Positions 7,373 to 15,641 of a stretch of 20,156 nucleotides of DNA are shown here, in pieces; position 1 is the first letter of the stretch, and the number at the start of each line of letters is the position of its first letter. The position numbers and the translations under genes are program-made. Source of the DNA: an uncultured Eubacteriales bacterium (lineage in GTDB: Bacteria > Bacillota_A > Clostridia > Peptostreptococcales > Anaerovoracaceae); contig CADATR010000013.1 of the NCBI GenBank assembly GCA_902790885.1, positions 1 to 20,156 on the forward strand, given 5' to 3'. A model generated the notes under the pieces. It was not told the DNA's origin and did no database searches. It saw only the letters and a program-made list of their open reading frames with translations.

Positions 7373-8649
7373 CAGAGGTAAAGCACCTCGCATTCCTTGA
7401 AGTAGTTCTGCTCAAGAGCTCTTTGTATTTCGTCGATGGTTGGGAACCTCAGACCTATCTTGGCCGCGGTCGAAGGGTCTTCTATCTCATCGTTGATCTT
7501 CGTGCCGACGATTATCTCTATCTGGTCAGTCTCTCTGAGGAGTTTGATCATGCGCTTGGCGGCATCCTCACTCATATTTTTGAGAAGCACCTTGCGGGAT
7601 AGCCTCTTTGCAACCTCCGAAAGGGTGAGCATGCCCTCGGTCACCAGGTCGACTCCTGCGATCTTACTCGACGGAGGCAGCATGCCCGCTGCCAGGCCGT
7701 CAGTCTTTATATCCTGCCCGAGCTCACGGGCTATTATCTTGGCGGTGGTGCCGCCGCATACGATCACCTGGCCGTCAAAGTTTCTGATGCGCTCTCCCAG
7801 CTTCTTGTCGGATTCGCGGTTCCTCGGAGCGCCGGTTATTATCAGGGTGCGGCGAGGCTTTCTTATGTTGATGACACAACATGTGATGTCATCGTTAGGC
7901 GTGTATTTATCATTCTTGTAAGCCTCGGTGACTATCGCGCGTGCGAGCTGTCTTGAAGATATGGAAGGATCCTCCCTCAGCGTCTTCTGTATGAACGCCG
8001 AAACGTTTTCTGTCCCCCAGCCTCTGGATTTTATGACTGAAGGAAGGGACTGCACCGGGCGTCCGTGAGGCTTGAATGAGGAGTATGCCGAATCCTCTCT
8101 CGAAGCTGCGGAAGGCCCGAGCGCGATGCCCGACTGGGCCACGCCGTCACTGAAAAAGATGAGTCTGTCGCCGTCTTTCATCTCAAATGAAGAGGAATAG
8201 ACGATCTCTTCCTTGATCGCGGCTTTTCTCTTGAGCCTGAACGGCGTTTTAGCCCATTCTACAGGTTCACTGCCGTGGAACCTCAGACTGTCAGGGTTGT
8301 CATACTCCGCAAGCTCCACGCGGATGAATGACTTGGTGTCTGAGAAGATGATCCTGGCGATAGTAAATGTTGAATAACTGATACCCTTTTCGCTGTCGAC
8401 AGGGAGGGTGTTCATTATTATCTCCGCGGACTTTTCAAGATCCATCGGTGAAAGAGACAGTTTGCTCGCCATATGGGCTGTCATCGACGCTAGAACGTTT
8501 GCTCTTACGCCGCTGCCGAGCCCGTCTGAGAGTATGGCTGTCAGCACATTGCTGTCCTCGTTGCGGTCGAGGAAGAACACGTCTCCGCCTATCTTCTGCC
8601 CGTGCTTAAAGAGCTGTGAGTAATCGATATCGATACAAAGGTCGTTCAT
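7372..8649 (-). CDS. SpoIIE-family (PP2C-type) serine phosphatase with unassigned C-terminal domain
   Basis: Predicted cytoplasmic Mn2+/Mg2+-dependent protein Ser/Thr phosphatase. Of 425 residues, about 1-262 form the PP2C/SpoIIE domain: GGDVF (21-25, D23), LSDGLGSG (40-47, D42), FFSDGV (165-170, D168) and NDDITCCVI (252-260, D253/D254) are the metal-site motifs. There is no transmembrane segment, unlike sporulation SpoIIE. Residues 267-425 form a separate domain with VCGGTTAKI (298-306) and GVDLVTEGMLTL (332-343), which I cannot assign to a named family. The stop of the upstream hydrogenase homologue and this ATG overlap as TGATG, showing translational coupling; a TTG one codon upstream (8650-8652) is an alternative start with better spacing from GGAGG. 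The context implies that it dephosphorylates a target in response to the hydrogenase-like sensor. It is not evidence of the sporulation phosphatase itself. Confidence 0.85.
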   Translation of the reverse strand: MNDLCIDIDYSQLFKHGQKIGGDVFFLDRNEDSNVLTAILSDGLGSGVRANVLASMTAHMASKLSLSPMDLEKSAEIIMNTLPVDSEKGISYSTFTIARIIFSDTKSFIRVELAEYDNPDSLRFHGSEPVEWAKTPFRLKRKAAIKEEIVYSSSFEMKDGDRLIFFSDGVAQSGIALGPSAASREDSAYSSFKPHGRPVQSLPSVIKSRGWGTENVSAFIQKTLREDPSISSRQLARAIVTEAYKNDKYTPNDDITCCVINIRKPRRTLIITGAPRNRESDKKLGERIRNFDGQVIVCGGTTAKIIARELGQDIKTDGLAAGMLPPSSKIAGVDLVTEGMLTLSEVAKRLSRKVLLKNMSEDAAKRMIKLLRETDQIEIIVGTKINDEIEDPSTAAKIGLRFPTIDEIQRALEQNYFKECEVLYL

Positions 8650-10433
8650 CAAACTTCACTTCCTCCCTCTGCCATCAGACCGTCTTCTTCGACTTCGCTG
8701 TTGTTTACGTTGAACTCCTCGATTATGGAGTTGAGCACTACTTCAGTCTCGGCAGCGTTGTCTCCGAGTAGAGACGCTATCTGCTGAACGGTGGTCATGG
8801 ATTTCCTTATGACTTCCTCAGCCTTTTCGACAACTGCTTCTCTCCTGACCGAAGGCTTCGTTATGTCTTCGAACATGGCTCCGAGAAGCTCCTTGCTTTC
8901 AACGAGGAAGAATGTGATCCTGTATATCTTGCCCCCGTGCCTGAACCTGTACTGCTGCGGCTTGCTCATGAAGAACTGCTCGCGGAACTTCTCGGCAAAC
9001 GGAACGAATGCCGATACAGGATAGCCGCGGAACGATCTCAGACCTTCAGGGTCGAGGAACTCATCAGGATAATCCTCAAAGATCTTGATGAAGAGCTTGT
9101 TGCACTCCGCAATGGCAAGATCGCTGTCTACGATAACCACGCCGTGCGGGATAGTGGAGAGGAGGATGTCTACCTTTGTCTCGGCATCCTTTCTCATCTT
9201 GGTGACGCACATCTCTGTCTCTGCGAGGCCGTCGAGCAGGGCTTTGGCCATGTCGCGGCATGTAGGATAGCCGCAGCCTCCGCAGTTGAGTTCGTCTTCC
9301 GGTGAGGTCTTGCCCAGCCTTGCCAGAGCTTCGCGGATATCCTCTTCTGAATGGTTGGATTGCTGCAGGCCTGTAGGCTCAGGGAATCCGGCTCCGAGGA
9401 TACCGTAGCCTTTTTCGTATACCTCTCTGGCGAAGGCCTCATCACCGTCAAACACATCCTCTTCTTTAAGACGGTCTGTCACATATGAAGCCACGGCCTT
9501 TTTGCGCCTTACGGCCGAGTCGTTGTGCGAGGTGCCCGGACCGCTAATGCATCCGCCGTCGCAGTTGAGCGCTTCAAGGAAATCCCTGGTATGGGATCCT
9601 TCGAGCGATGACATGACCCTGGTGACTCCCGATACCGACAGTGCGGACTGATCCACAAAGTGTCCCTGCCATATCTTCGATGTCTCGATCTGACCGTTCT
9701 CGATAGGGTATATCGCAGCCGTGCCGGCCCTTGCAGGTATGAAGTTTACAGGGATACCGGTATCGATGTTCTCGAGATCGATATTCTCTTCCTCGAGCCA
9801 TTCGCGCACCTCGCGGAAGGTGAGGGCAATGTCAGGGTATCCCGGATGCTCATCGGCTTCCACTTTCTTTGCGACGCATGGACCGATGAATACTACTACT
9901 ATGTCGTTGCCGTACAGCCTGCGCAGATAGGCACTGTGAGTCTGAAGAGGGCTCGGTACAGGTGCCAGGGCTTTTATGTCTTCAGGGAAGTACTTCCTCA
10001 CCAGCTGCACCACGGAAGGGCAGGCGGTCGATATGAACGGCGCATCGCCGTGATCTTCCATGTACATGTCGAGAGCCTGCGATACAAGAGCGGCTCCGAT
10101 CGCTGTTTCTGATACTGCATGGAAGCCGAGCCTGTACAGAGCTCTGACGAAGTTGTCTTCATAACCTATGAATTCAGAAACAAAGGACGGAGCAAGTGAT
10201 ACGATGACTTTGCGCTTTGACAGGAAAGCCATCCTTACTCTGTCTGTATCGTTTCTTATTACCTTTACGGAGTTAGGGCACTCGTTGACACAGGTGCCGC
10301 AGAACGTGCAGCGGTCGTAAATGATCACCGCGTGCGCATCCTTTATCTGGATGGCCTTTACCGGGCAGTGCCTTACACAGCGGTAACAGTCGCGGCAGTT
10401 GTTGATCTCTGTATATATTGGATATTTCTCCAC
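8649..10433 (-). CDS. hydS: Sensory-type (group C, PAS-containing) [FeFe] hydrogenase homologue
   Basis: 594 residues. Two [4Fe-4S] ferredoxin motifs (C13/C16/C19/C23 and C42/C45/C48/C52) precede an H-cluster domain with P1 TACPS (C138), P2 FIGPCVAKK (C186) and P3 LNCDGGCISG (C291, C295). All four H-cluster ligand cysteines are present, but the neighbouring proton-transfer cysteine of catalytic enzymes (the first C of TSCCP) is alanine, as described for Thermotoga maritima HydS. An extra Fe-S motif follows (C384/C387/C392/C409, GGCGYPTC), then a PAS domain (about 420-525) and a C-terminal helical tail. This architecture marks the putative H2/redox-sensing group C; bulk H2 turnover is unlikely. 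GTG 10433 is supported by GGGAGG 7 bases upstream. It is the first gene of an operon with the SpoIIE-type phosphatase. H-cluster loading would need HydEFG encoded elsewhere. Confidence 0.88.
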   Translation of the reverse strand: MEKYPIYTEINNCRDCYRCVRHCPVKAIQIKDAHAVIIYDRCTFCGTCVNECPNSVKVIRNDTDRVRMAFLSKRKVIVSLAPSFVSEFIGYEDNFVRALYRLGFHAVSETAIGAALVSQALDMYMEDHGDAPFISTACPSVVQLVRKYFPEDIKALAPVPSPLQTHSAYLRRLYGNDIVVVFIGPCVAKKVEADEHPGYPDIALTFREVREWLEEENIDLENIDTGIPVNFIPARAGTAAIYPIENGQIETSKIWQGHFVDQSALSVSGVTRVMSSLEGSHTRDFLEALNCDGGCISGPGTSHNDSAVRRKKAVASYVTDRLKEEDVFDGDEAFAREVYEKGYGILGAGFPEPTGLQQSNHSEEDIREALARLGKTSPEDELNCGGCGYPTCRDMAKALLDGLAETEMCVTKMRKDAETKVDILLSTIPHGVVIVDSDLAIAECNKLFIKIFEDYPDEFLDPEGLRSFRGYPVSAFVPFAEKFREQFFMSKPQQYRFRHGGKIYRITFFLVESKELLGAMFEDITKPSVRREAVVEKAEEVIRKSMTTVQQIASLLGDNAAETEVVLNSIIEEFNVNNSEVEEDGLMAEGGSEV

Positions 10434-10452
10434 CGGTTTCCTCCCTCATTAC

Positions 10453-10485
10453 GCAGCCTGATACTGCCGACAGCATCAGGCCTGC
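10453..10485 (-). promoter_or_regulatory. Hairpin in the 5' leader of the hydS-type gene
   Basis: 10453-10462 (GCAGCCTGAT) pairs with 10475-10485 with one bulged base, and CTG/CAG extend the stem around a CCGA loop. It lies between the leftward -10 box and the GGGAGG ribosome binding site, with no U-tract, so it is a leader structure or operator rather than a terminator. The role is unknown. Confidence 0.5.
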
Positions 10486-10511
10486 TGAACATAAAAAAAG
10501 TTCGCAAAGAA

Positions 10512-10519
10512 ATTATACC
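10512..10519 (-). promoter_or_regulatory. Leftward extended -10 promoter for the hydS-type operon
   Basis: On the minus strand TATAAT (10517 down to 10512) is preceded by TGG, giving the extended -10 form TGnTATAAT. The -35 region is weak, which suggests reliance on the extended -10 or on an activator. The leader to the GTG start is about 70 bases. Confidence 0.6.
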
Positions 10520-10557
10520 ATATCTGTTGATTACTCTGCACTCTTGGCTGTTCCTTG

Positions 10558-10566
10558 TGTTATAAT
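10558..10566 (+). promoter_or_regulatory. Rightward extended -10 promoter for glnS
   Basis: TGT then TATAAT (10561-10566), an extended -10 element with a poor -35 region. The predicted transcript start near 10573 gives a leader of about 33 bases carrying GGAGG at 10594-10598. It sits 41 bases from the leftward -10, so the two promoters are divergent and close. Confidence 0.65.
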
Positions 10567-10605
10567 AAACGAGAATTTTTGGGACAATGATCCGGAGGTA
10601 AATAC

Positions 10606-12288
10606 ATGGCATTTGCAACAGCTGAAGAATATAAGGATATGGCAGGCAACTTCATCCACGATATCATCAATGAAGACCTCGCCAGCGGAAAGCACAAAAC
10701 GATCGTTACCAGATTCCCGCCGGAGCCTAACGGCTACCTGCACATCGGACACGCGAAGTCGCTGTGCCTCAATTTCGGCACTGCGCTCAAGTATGGCGGC
10801 CGCTGCAATCTGAGATACGATGACACAAACCCTACTAAGGAAGACATCGAATTCGTAAAGTCCATAGAGGCTGATGTAAACTGGCTCGGATTCCAGTGGG
10901 ACGAGAAGCTCTGGGCATCAGATTACTTCGATACGATGTATGACGCTGCAGTAGAGCTCATAAAGCAGGGAAAGGCCTTTGTTTGCGAACTCACTCCGGA
11001 CCAGATCCGCGAATACAGAGGAACTCTTACAAAGCCGGGCAAGGAAAGCCCTTACAGAAACAGGCCGATAGAGGAGAATCTTGAGCTCTTCGAAAAAATG
11101 AGAGCGGGCGAGTTTGCTGACGGAGAGGTATGCCTCAGGGCAAAGATCGATATGGCAAGCCCTAACATCAACATGAGAGACCCTGTTATCTACAGAGTCG
11201 TGCACGCTCCTCACCACAACACCGGAGATAAATGGTGCATCTATCCGATGTACGATTTCGCGCATCCTATCGAGGACGCCATCGAGGGCATCACGCACTC
11301 CATCTGCACACTCGAGTTCGAAGATCACAGACCTCTGTATGACTGGGTGGTAAGGGAAGTAGGCTGGTGGCCAAATCCTCCTCGCCAGATCGAATTTGCT
11401 CCTCTTAACGTAACAACGATGCTGATGAGCAAGAGATTCATCAGAAGACTTGTTGAAGAGGGCAAGGTAGAAGGCTGGGACGATCCTAGACTGTGCACGC
11501 TCGCTGCTGTACGCAGAAGAGGCTACACACCTGAAGCCATCCGCAAGTTCTGCAACGACATCGGCGTATCCAAGGCTGATTCGACCATCGACATCGCTCA
11601 GCTCGAGCAGTGCGTCAGAGAAGATCTGCAGCTCAAGGTGCCGGCTATCAATGTAGTAAAGAATCCGGTCAAGGTAGTTATCGACAACTATCCTGAGGAC
11701 AAGATCGAGATGTGCACTGTTGAGAACAACAGCAAGGTGCCTGAGATGGGCACAAGAGAGATCCCGTTCGGAAAAGAACTCTGGGTGGACGGCGACGACT
11801 TCATGGAAGTTCCTGTGAAGAAGTACTTCAGACTCTTCCCGGGCAATGAAGTAAGATTCAAGGGCGCGTACTTCATCACCTGCAACGAGGTGGAGAAGGA
11901 TGCAGACGGCAACATCGTCTGCCTGCACTGCACATACGACCCTGAGACACACAGCGGCAGCGGATTCGAGGGCCGCAAGGTGAAGGGTACTATCCACTTC
12001 GTAGAAGCAAGCACTGCGGTGAAGATCCGCATCAGAGAATACGGATATCTGATGAAAGAGGTCGAAGTGCTGAATGAAGAGACCGGCAAGATGGAGACGA
12101 AGCTCGAATTCGATCCTGAGTCGCTGAAGGAGACATGGGGATACGCTGAGCCATCGGTGGCAGACGTCAAACCGGGAGAGAGATTCCAGTTCTTCCGCAA
12201 GGGCTACTATATAGCAGATTCCGAGCTCACAACAGATGACGAGAAGGTGTTCAACAGCATCGTAGGACTCAAGAGCAGCTGGAAGTAG
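10606..12288 (+). CDS. glnS: Glutaminyl-tRNA synthetase
   Basis: Charges tRNA-Gln with glutamine using ATP. It is a class I synthetase of 560 residues, close to the roughly 550 usual for bacterial GlnRS. The N-terminal catalytic fold shows [15 protein letters not shown] with HIGH at 46-49, the [29 protein letters not shown] region typical of GlnRS, and the KMSKS counterpart MLMSKR at 272-277. The C-terminal anticodon-binding beta barrels follow. The start at ATG 10606 is supported by GGAGG 7 bases upstream. It is monocistronic, with its own promoter and a downstream terminator. Most Bacillota instead make Gln-tRNA-Gln through GatCAB, so direct charging is a lineage-specific trait. GluRS is the main alternative but lacks these signatures. 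Confidence 0.95.
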   Translation: MAFATAEEYKDMAGNFIHDIINEDLASGKHKTIVTRFPPEPNGYLHIGHAKSLCLNFGTALKYGGRCNLRYDDTNPTKEDIEFVKSIEADVNWLGFQWDEKLWASDYFDTMYDAAVELIKQGKAFVCELTPDQIREYRGTLTKPGKESPYRNRPIEENLELFEKMRAGEFADGEVCLRAKIDMASPNINMRDPVIYRVVHAPHHNTGDKWCIYPMYDFAHPIEDAIEGITHSICTLEFEDHRPLYDWVVREVGWWPNPPRQIEFAPLNVTTMLMSKRFIRRLVEEGKVEGWDDPRLCTLAAVRRRGYTPEAIRKFCNDIGVSKADSTIDIAQLEQCVREDLQLKVPAINVVKNPVKVVIDNYPEDKIEMCTVENNSKVPEMGTREIPFGKELWVDGDDFMEVPVKKYFRLFPGNEVRFKGAYFITCNEVEKDADGNIVCLHCTYDPETHSGSGFEGRKVKGTIHFVEASTAVKIRIREYGYLMKEVEVLNEETGKMETKLEFDPESLKETWGYAEPSVADVKPGERFQFFRKGYYIADSELTTDDEKVFNSIVGLKSSWK

Positions 12289-12388
12289 ACGGCAGCAACA
12301 TCCTCGGCGGCCAGCGCCTTCGATTACAGCGAGAGCGTGCCTGACGGTATTATTACAGGATGCTCTATATTATCTGACTGATATATAG

Positions 12389-12432
12389 AAGGTGTATATT
12401 TCTTAAGATTCACGAAATATACACCTTTTTTT
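12389..12432 (+). terminator. Intrinsic terminator of glnS
   Basis: A 13-bp stem (AAGGTGTATATTT, 12389-12401, with its complement at 12415-12427) with a 13-base loop, running into seven T (12426-12432). Between the glnS stop and this hairpin (12289-12388) no gene or further motif was seen. Confidence 0.9.
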
Positions 12433-12434
12433 CT

Positions 12435-12440
12435 TATAAT
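12435..12440 (+). promoter_or_regulatory. Possible -10 box of the FHA-SEDS/PBP operon
   Basis: TATAAT directly follows the glnS terminator T-tract. No good -35 is visible because the corresponding bases fall in the terminator stem. If used, transcription would begin near 12447, leaving a leader of about 34 bases. Confidence 0.35.
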
Positions 12441-12468
12441 AGTTTTGCATATTTTGATAACTGTGTAC

Positions 12469-12483
12469 AGGAGGAGTGCCATA
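12469..12483 (+). promoter_or_regulatory. Ribosome binding site pointing to an ATA start codon
   Basis: AGGAGG (12469-12474) lies 6 bases before the in-frame codon ATA (12481-12483). No ATG, GTG or TTG in this frame sits at a suitable distance: GTG 12463 lies upstream of the site and TTG 12505 is about 30 bases away without its own site. Confidence 0.6.
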
Positions 12484-14211
12484 GAGACGCTTTTAAACGG
12501 GATTTTGACTTTCTCGGAGAACAATCCTGAGATAGCTGCAAATATAACCACCGTGTTCCGGTGGATCTTTGTGGTGCTTGCGGCGTATATCCTTCTGATA
12601 TCCATAGTGTCGCTTCTGTCCACCAGAGCGACACCTGAGATATGGGGCTATTTCATGGTTGAAGACGGCGGCAACTATCCGCTTACGCACTGGGAGAATG
12701 TGATAGGAAGGTCGAGGTCGACCGATATACGGATCCCTCTGCGCACCATTTCAAGCAACCACGCCCTTCTGGTGAGGCGGGCTGAAGATAAGTGGATGAT
12801 CAAGGATCTTGGCTCCAGCAATGGGGTAAAGGTGAACGGGTATAAGCTGGATCCTGCAAAACGCTATATTATAAACCCGGGAGATCTCATCGAAATGGGC
12901 GGCACGAAGTCCACTATATCTCCTCCGAGCATCGAGGAGACACGCAACAACAGATTCATGCGCCGCCTTGACAAGGAGCCTGTTGCACCTTGGAAGATAC
13001 TGCTCGCGATCACCGCGTTCCAGATCATGACGATAGTGCAGCTGGTCCTCAGCATGGGGTCTGAGATGACGGCTGCAGCCCTTTTGTGTATTGCGGTGCT
13101 GTCGGCCGTGATGTGGGCTTATGTGATGATCTTCAATACTATGGGCAGACGCGGCTTCGAGATGGAGATGATCGCGTTCTTCCTTTCTACTATCAACCTC
13201 GCTGTCACGGCTTCATCGGATCCGGGTTCGGTGCCTAAAGAACTGATCGCCATTCTGCTGGGGCTGGCCCTTATGATATTCATGTGCGTTTATATGCGGG
13301 ACATCAGCAGGCTGCGTAATATAAAACCATTTCTGATCGGGCTCTCTGTGGTGGCACTTATCATCAATCTTATTTTCGGAACGGCGAAATTCGGAGCTAC
13401 CAACTGGATAAAGATAGGCGAGAGCGGTTCGATACAGCCGTCCGAGCTTGTAAAGCTGGCGTTCATACTCATTGGTGCTGGCACGCTTGAAGAGCTGTAT
13501 GAGAAGCAGAATACATACATTTACGCTGCCTTCTCTCTCTTCTGCCTGGGCTGTCTGGCCATGATGAGTGACTTCGGTACGGCGCTTATCTTCTTTGCCA
13601 CTTATCTCGTCGTTTCGTTCCTCAGAAGCGGAGACTTTTCGCGATTCATCCTTACCGGTGTCGCGGCCTTTGCGATGGGCCTGATCGTGCTGAGATTCAA
13701 ACCATACATAGCTTCGAGGTTCGATGCATGGGGCCATGTGTGGGAACCGCAGTTCATGGATGATCTGGGGTACCAGCAGACACGCACTATGTCATTTGGT
13801 GCGGGCGGAGGACTGCTCGGCCTCGGAGCCGGCAACGGATCTCTTAAATATGTGGGAGCATCGAATACCGACCTCGTCTTCGGTTTTGTAATGGAAGAGT
13901 GGGGCTTTATAATAGCCGTGCTCGCTGTGCTTTGCATAGCTACGCTTTCCGTATTCGCTGTCATGCACATAGTCGCCGGACGGTCGACCATTTACACCAT
14001 ACTCGCGTGCAGTGCCGCTACGATGTTCCTCGTGCAGACAATGCTGAACGTATTTGGCGCCATCGATCTCTTCCCGCTGACAGGAGTGACATTCCCGTTC
14101 GTATCTACAGGCGGCACGAGCCTGATGACCTCATGGGCGATGCTTGCGTACTTTAAGGCCGCGGACATGCGGCGTGACGCCAGCCTCGTGGTCAGAAAGG
14201 AGGATGATTAA
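12481..14211 (+). CDS. rodA: FHA domain-SEDS (RodA/FtsW-like) peptidoglycan glycosyltransferase fusion
   Basis: Predicted membrane polymerase of lipid II glycan strands, working with a class B penicillin-binding protein. Numbering from ATA as residue 1 (576 residues): a membrane span at 26-47, then a cytoplasmic FHA domain at about 72-140 with GRS (76-78), SSNH (91-94) and GSSNGVKVNG (111-120), which binds phosphothreonine. From about 168 to 560 is a polytopic SEDS domain with IQPSELVKLAFI (318-329), the likely catalytic Asp of SDFGTA (D364) and FPFVSTGG (538-545). The next gene begins 2 bases after the stop. Actinobacteria keep FHA protein, rodA and pbpA as separate neighbours beside Ser/Thr kinases; here FHA and SEDS are fused and no kinase is in view. 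RodA rather than FtsW is inferred from the PbpA-like partner. The start is uncertain: GTG 12463 is the nearest conventional alternative. Confidence 0.85.
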   Translation: METLLNGILTFSENNPEIAANITTVFRWIFVVLAAYILLISIVSLLSTRATPEIWGYFMVEDGGNYPLTHWENVIGRSRSTDIRIPLRTISSNHALLVRRAEDKWMIKDLGSSNGVKVNGYKLDPAKRYIINPGDLIEMGGTKSTISPPSIEETRNNRFMRRLDKEPVAPWKILLAITAFQIMTIVQLVLSMGSEMTAAALLCIAVLSAVMWAYVMIFNTMGRRGFEMEMIAFFLSTINLAVTASSDPGSVPKELIAILLGLALMIFMCVYMRDISRLRNIKPFLIGLSVVALIINLIFGTAKFGATNWIKIGESGSIQPSELVKLAFILIGAGTLEELYEKQNTYIYAAFSLFCLGCLAMMSDFGTALIFFATYLVVSFLRSGDFSRFILTGVAAFAMGLIVLRFKPYIASRFDAWGHVWEPQFMDDLGYQQTRTMSFGAGGGLLGLGAGNGSLKYVGASNTDLVFGFVMEEWGFIIAVLAVLCIATLSVFAVMHIVAGRSTIYTILACSAATMFLVQTMLNVFGAIDLFPLTGVTFPFVSTGGTSLMTSWAMLAYFKAADMRRDASLVVRKEDD

Positions 14212-14213
14212 CC

Positions 14214-15572
14214 ATGCGAAAACAGGAAAGAAGAGCGTGGATATGCCTCCTGCTGGTGCTTGTGCTTCTTGCCGGGATCGGCCTTTTCGGATACAGATTC
14301 GTTAGATTCGGCGGCAAGTGGGCAACATTTTACGGCAATACGCAGATATATACAGACGGCGCCATAAATCGCGGCACTATAACGGACCGCTATGGGGAGG
14401 AGCTCCTGAAGTGCACTCCGGACGGTTTTCAGTACAGCGAAGACTATGAGACCCGCGTAGCTACCGTACATGCGGTTGGCGACCCTCATGGAAATATATC
14501 TGACGGAGCCATATCCGTCTTCAGAAGTCAGCTAATCGGATACGACATACTAAACGGTACATATGACAATACGGCCAACGGCAAAAAAATAGCTCTTACG
14601 ATCGATGCAAATGCCAATCGGACGGCCTATGAGGCTCTTGGCGGCCGAACAGGCACTGTCGGAGTATACAACTGGAAGACCGGTGAGATCGTGTGCATGG
14701 TAAGCACTCCTGCCTTCGATCCCGCTTATGAGCCCGAGGCATCGGCTGACGAAGAGAGCTCATATTTCTTCAACAATTTCCTGGACGGACTTCTTACACC
14801 GGGCTCGACTTTCAAGCTGGTCACATCTGCTGCCGTCATAGATAATATGCCTGACAGGGATTCCTTCAGCTTCGACTGCGACGGTGTAAACAAACTCGGT
14901 GATGGTGACAATTCCAGACTGACAGATGTGTCTGCGCATGGAGAGGTCGACTTCAGAGCTGCCCTCGCGCAGTCGTGCAACGGAGCTTTCGGAGCCCTTA
15001 CCCGTGAAGTGGGGGCAAAAACAATGGCAAAGTATGCCCGGAAGGCTGGCCTGACCGAGCCTGTGAAGCTCGACGGTATAGAGACAGCCGCAGGCTCTTT
15101 CGACTTCCCGGACAATGACGATGTAAAGCTCAGCTGGGCAGGAGTAGGCCAGGCTGACGATCTTGTCAATCCCTGCGCCATGATGGTATACATGGGCGCG
15201 ATCGCCAACGGCGGCGAACCGGTGCAGCCGACTCTCATCAAAAGCGCCACCTTCATCAAAGAACTGACGGGCGGCAAGAGTCTGGGCAGATACCTGGACA
15301 GCGATACTGCGGCAGAATTGAAGGATATGATGAAAAACAATGTTGTCGAAAACTACGGCGAGTGGAATTTCGAGGGCATGGACATGTATGCCAAGTCCGG
15401 AACGGCTGAGGTGGGCTCGTGGAATCCTGACGCGTGGTTCGTCGGATTTACAGCTGATGAAGATGCTCCGTATGCTTTCGTCGTATGGGTAAAGGACGGC
15501 GGCTTTGGGGCTGAGGCTGCGGCGCCTATCGCGGCACGCGTGATAAGGGCGCTCGGCTCATCGGGCGAATAG
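14214..15572 (+). CDS. pbpA: Class B penicillin-binding protein (PbpA-like transpeptidase)
   Basis: Monofunctional D,D-transpeptidase that crosslinks peptidoglycan outside the membrane. Of 452 residues, 8-29 form an uncleaved signal anchor, a short N-terminal pedestal runs to about 125 (INRGTITDRYGEEL is typical of class B), and the transpeptidase domain carries STFK (S198 nucleophile, K201), SCN (254-256) and KSGTAE (394-399). All three catalytic motifs are intact. It is shorter than FtsI/SpoVD-type proteins and resembles actinobacterial PbpA, with no PASTA domains. ATG 14214 has AGGAGG overlapping the end of the upstream SEDS gene and starts 2 bases after its stop, so the two are translationally linked and probably form one synthase complex. 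A terminator follows. Confidence 0.9.
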   Translation: MRKQERRAWICLLLVLVLLAGIGLFGYRFVRFGGKWATFYGNTQIYTDGAINRGTITDRYGEELLKCTPDGFQYSEDYETRVATVHAVGDPHGNISDGAISVFRSQLIGYDILNGTYDNTANGKKIALTIDANANRTAYEALGGRTGTVGVYNWKTGEIVCMVSTPAFDPAYEPEASADEESSYFFNNFLDGLLTPGSTFKLVTSAAVIDNMPDRDSFSFDCDGVNKLGDGDNSRLTDVSAHGEVDFRAALAQSCNGAFGALTREVGAKTMAKYARKAGLTEPVKLDGIETAAGSFDFPDNDDVKLSWAGVGQADDLVNPCAMMVYMGAIANGGEPVQPTLIKSATFIKELTGGKSLGRYLDSDTAAELKDMMKNNVVENYGEWNFEGMDMYAKSGTAEVGSWNPDAWFVGFTADEDAPYAFVVWVKDGGFGAEAAAPIAARVIRALGSSGE

Positions 15573-15614
15573 GAGAGAGCCTCATAGCTTTCAGACGCAG
15601 ATAACAGATACAAA

Positions 15615-15640
15615 GCGGCGGCAGAGATGCCGCCGTTTTT
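15615..15640 (+). terminator. Intrinsic terminator of the SEDS/PBP operon
   Basis: An 8-bp GC stem CGGCGGCA/TGCCGCCG around a GAGA loop, followed by five T (15636-15640). Confidence 0.9.
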
Positions 15641-15641
15641 A

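Noticed and set aside
7372..8649. Sporulation protein SpoIIE itself
   Set aside because: It lacks the multi-span membrane domain of SpoIIE, has a different C-terminal domain and sits in a hydrogenase-like operon.
8649..10433. Catalytic H2-producing hydrogenase
   Set aside because: The proton-transfer cysteine is Ala, a PAS domain is fused, and the partner is a phosphatase, all pointing to a sensory role.
10918..11997. 359-codon open frame on the minus strand opposite glnS
   Set aside because: It lies wholly inside a clear glnS gene, has no ribosome binding site or family signature, and arises from the codon bias of the sense strand.
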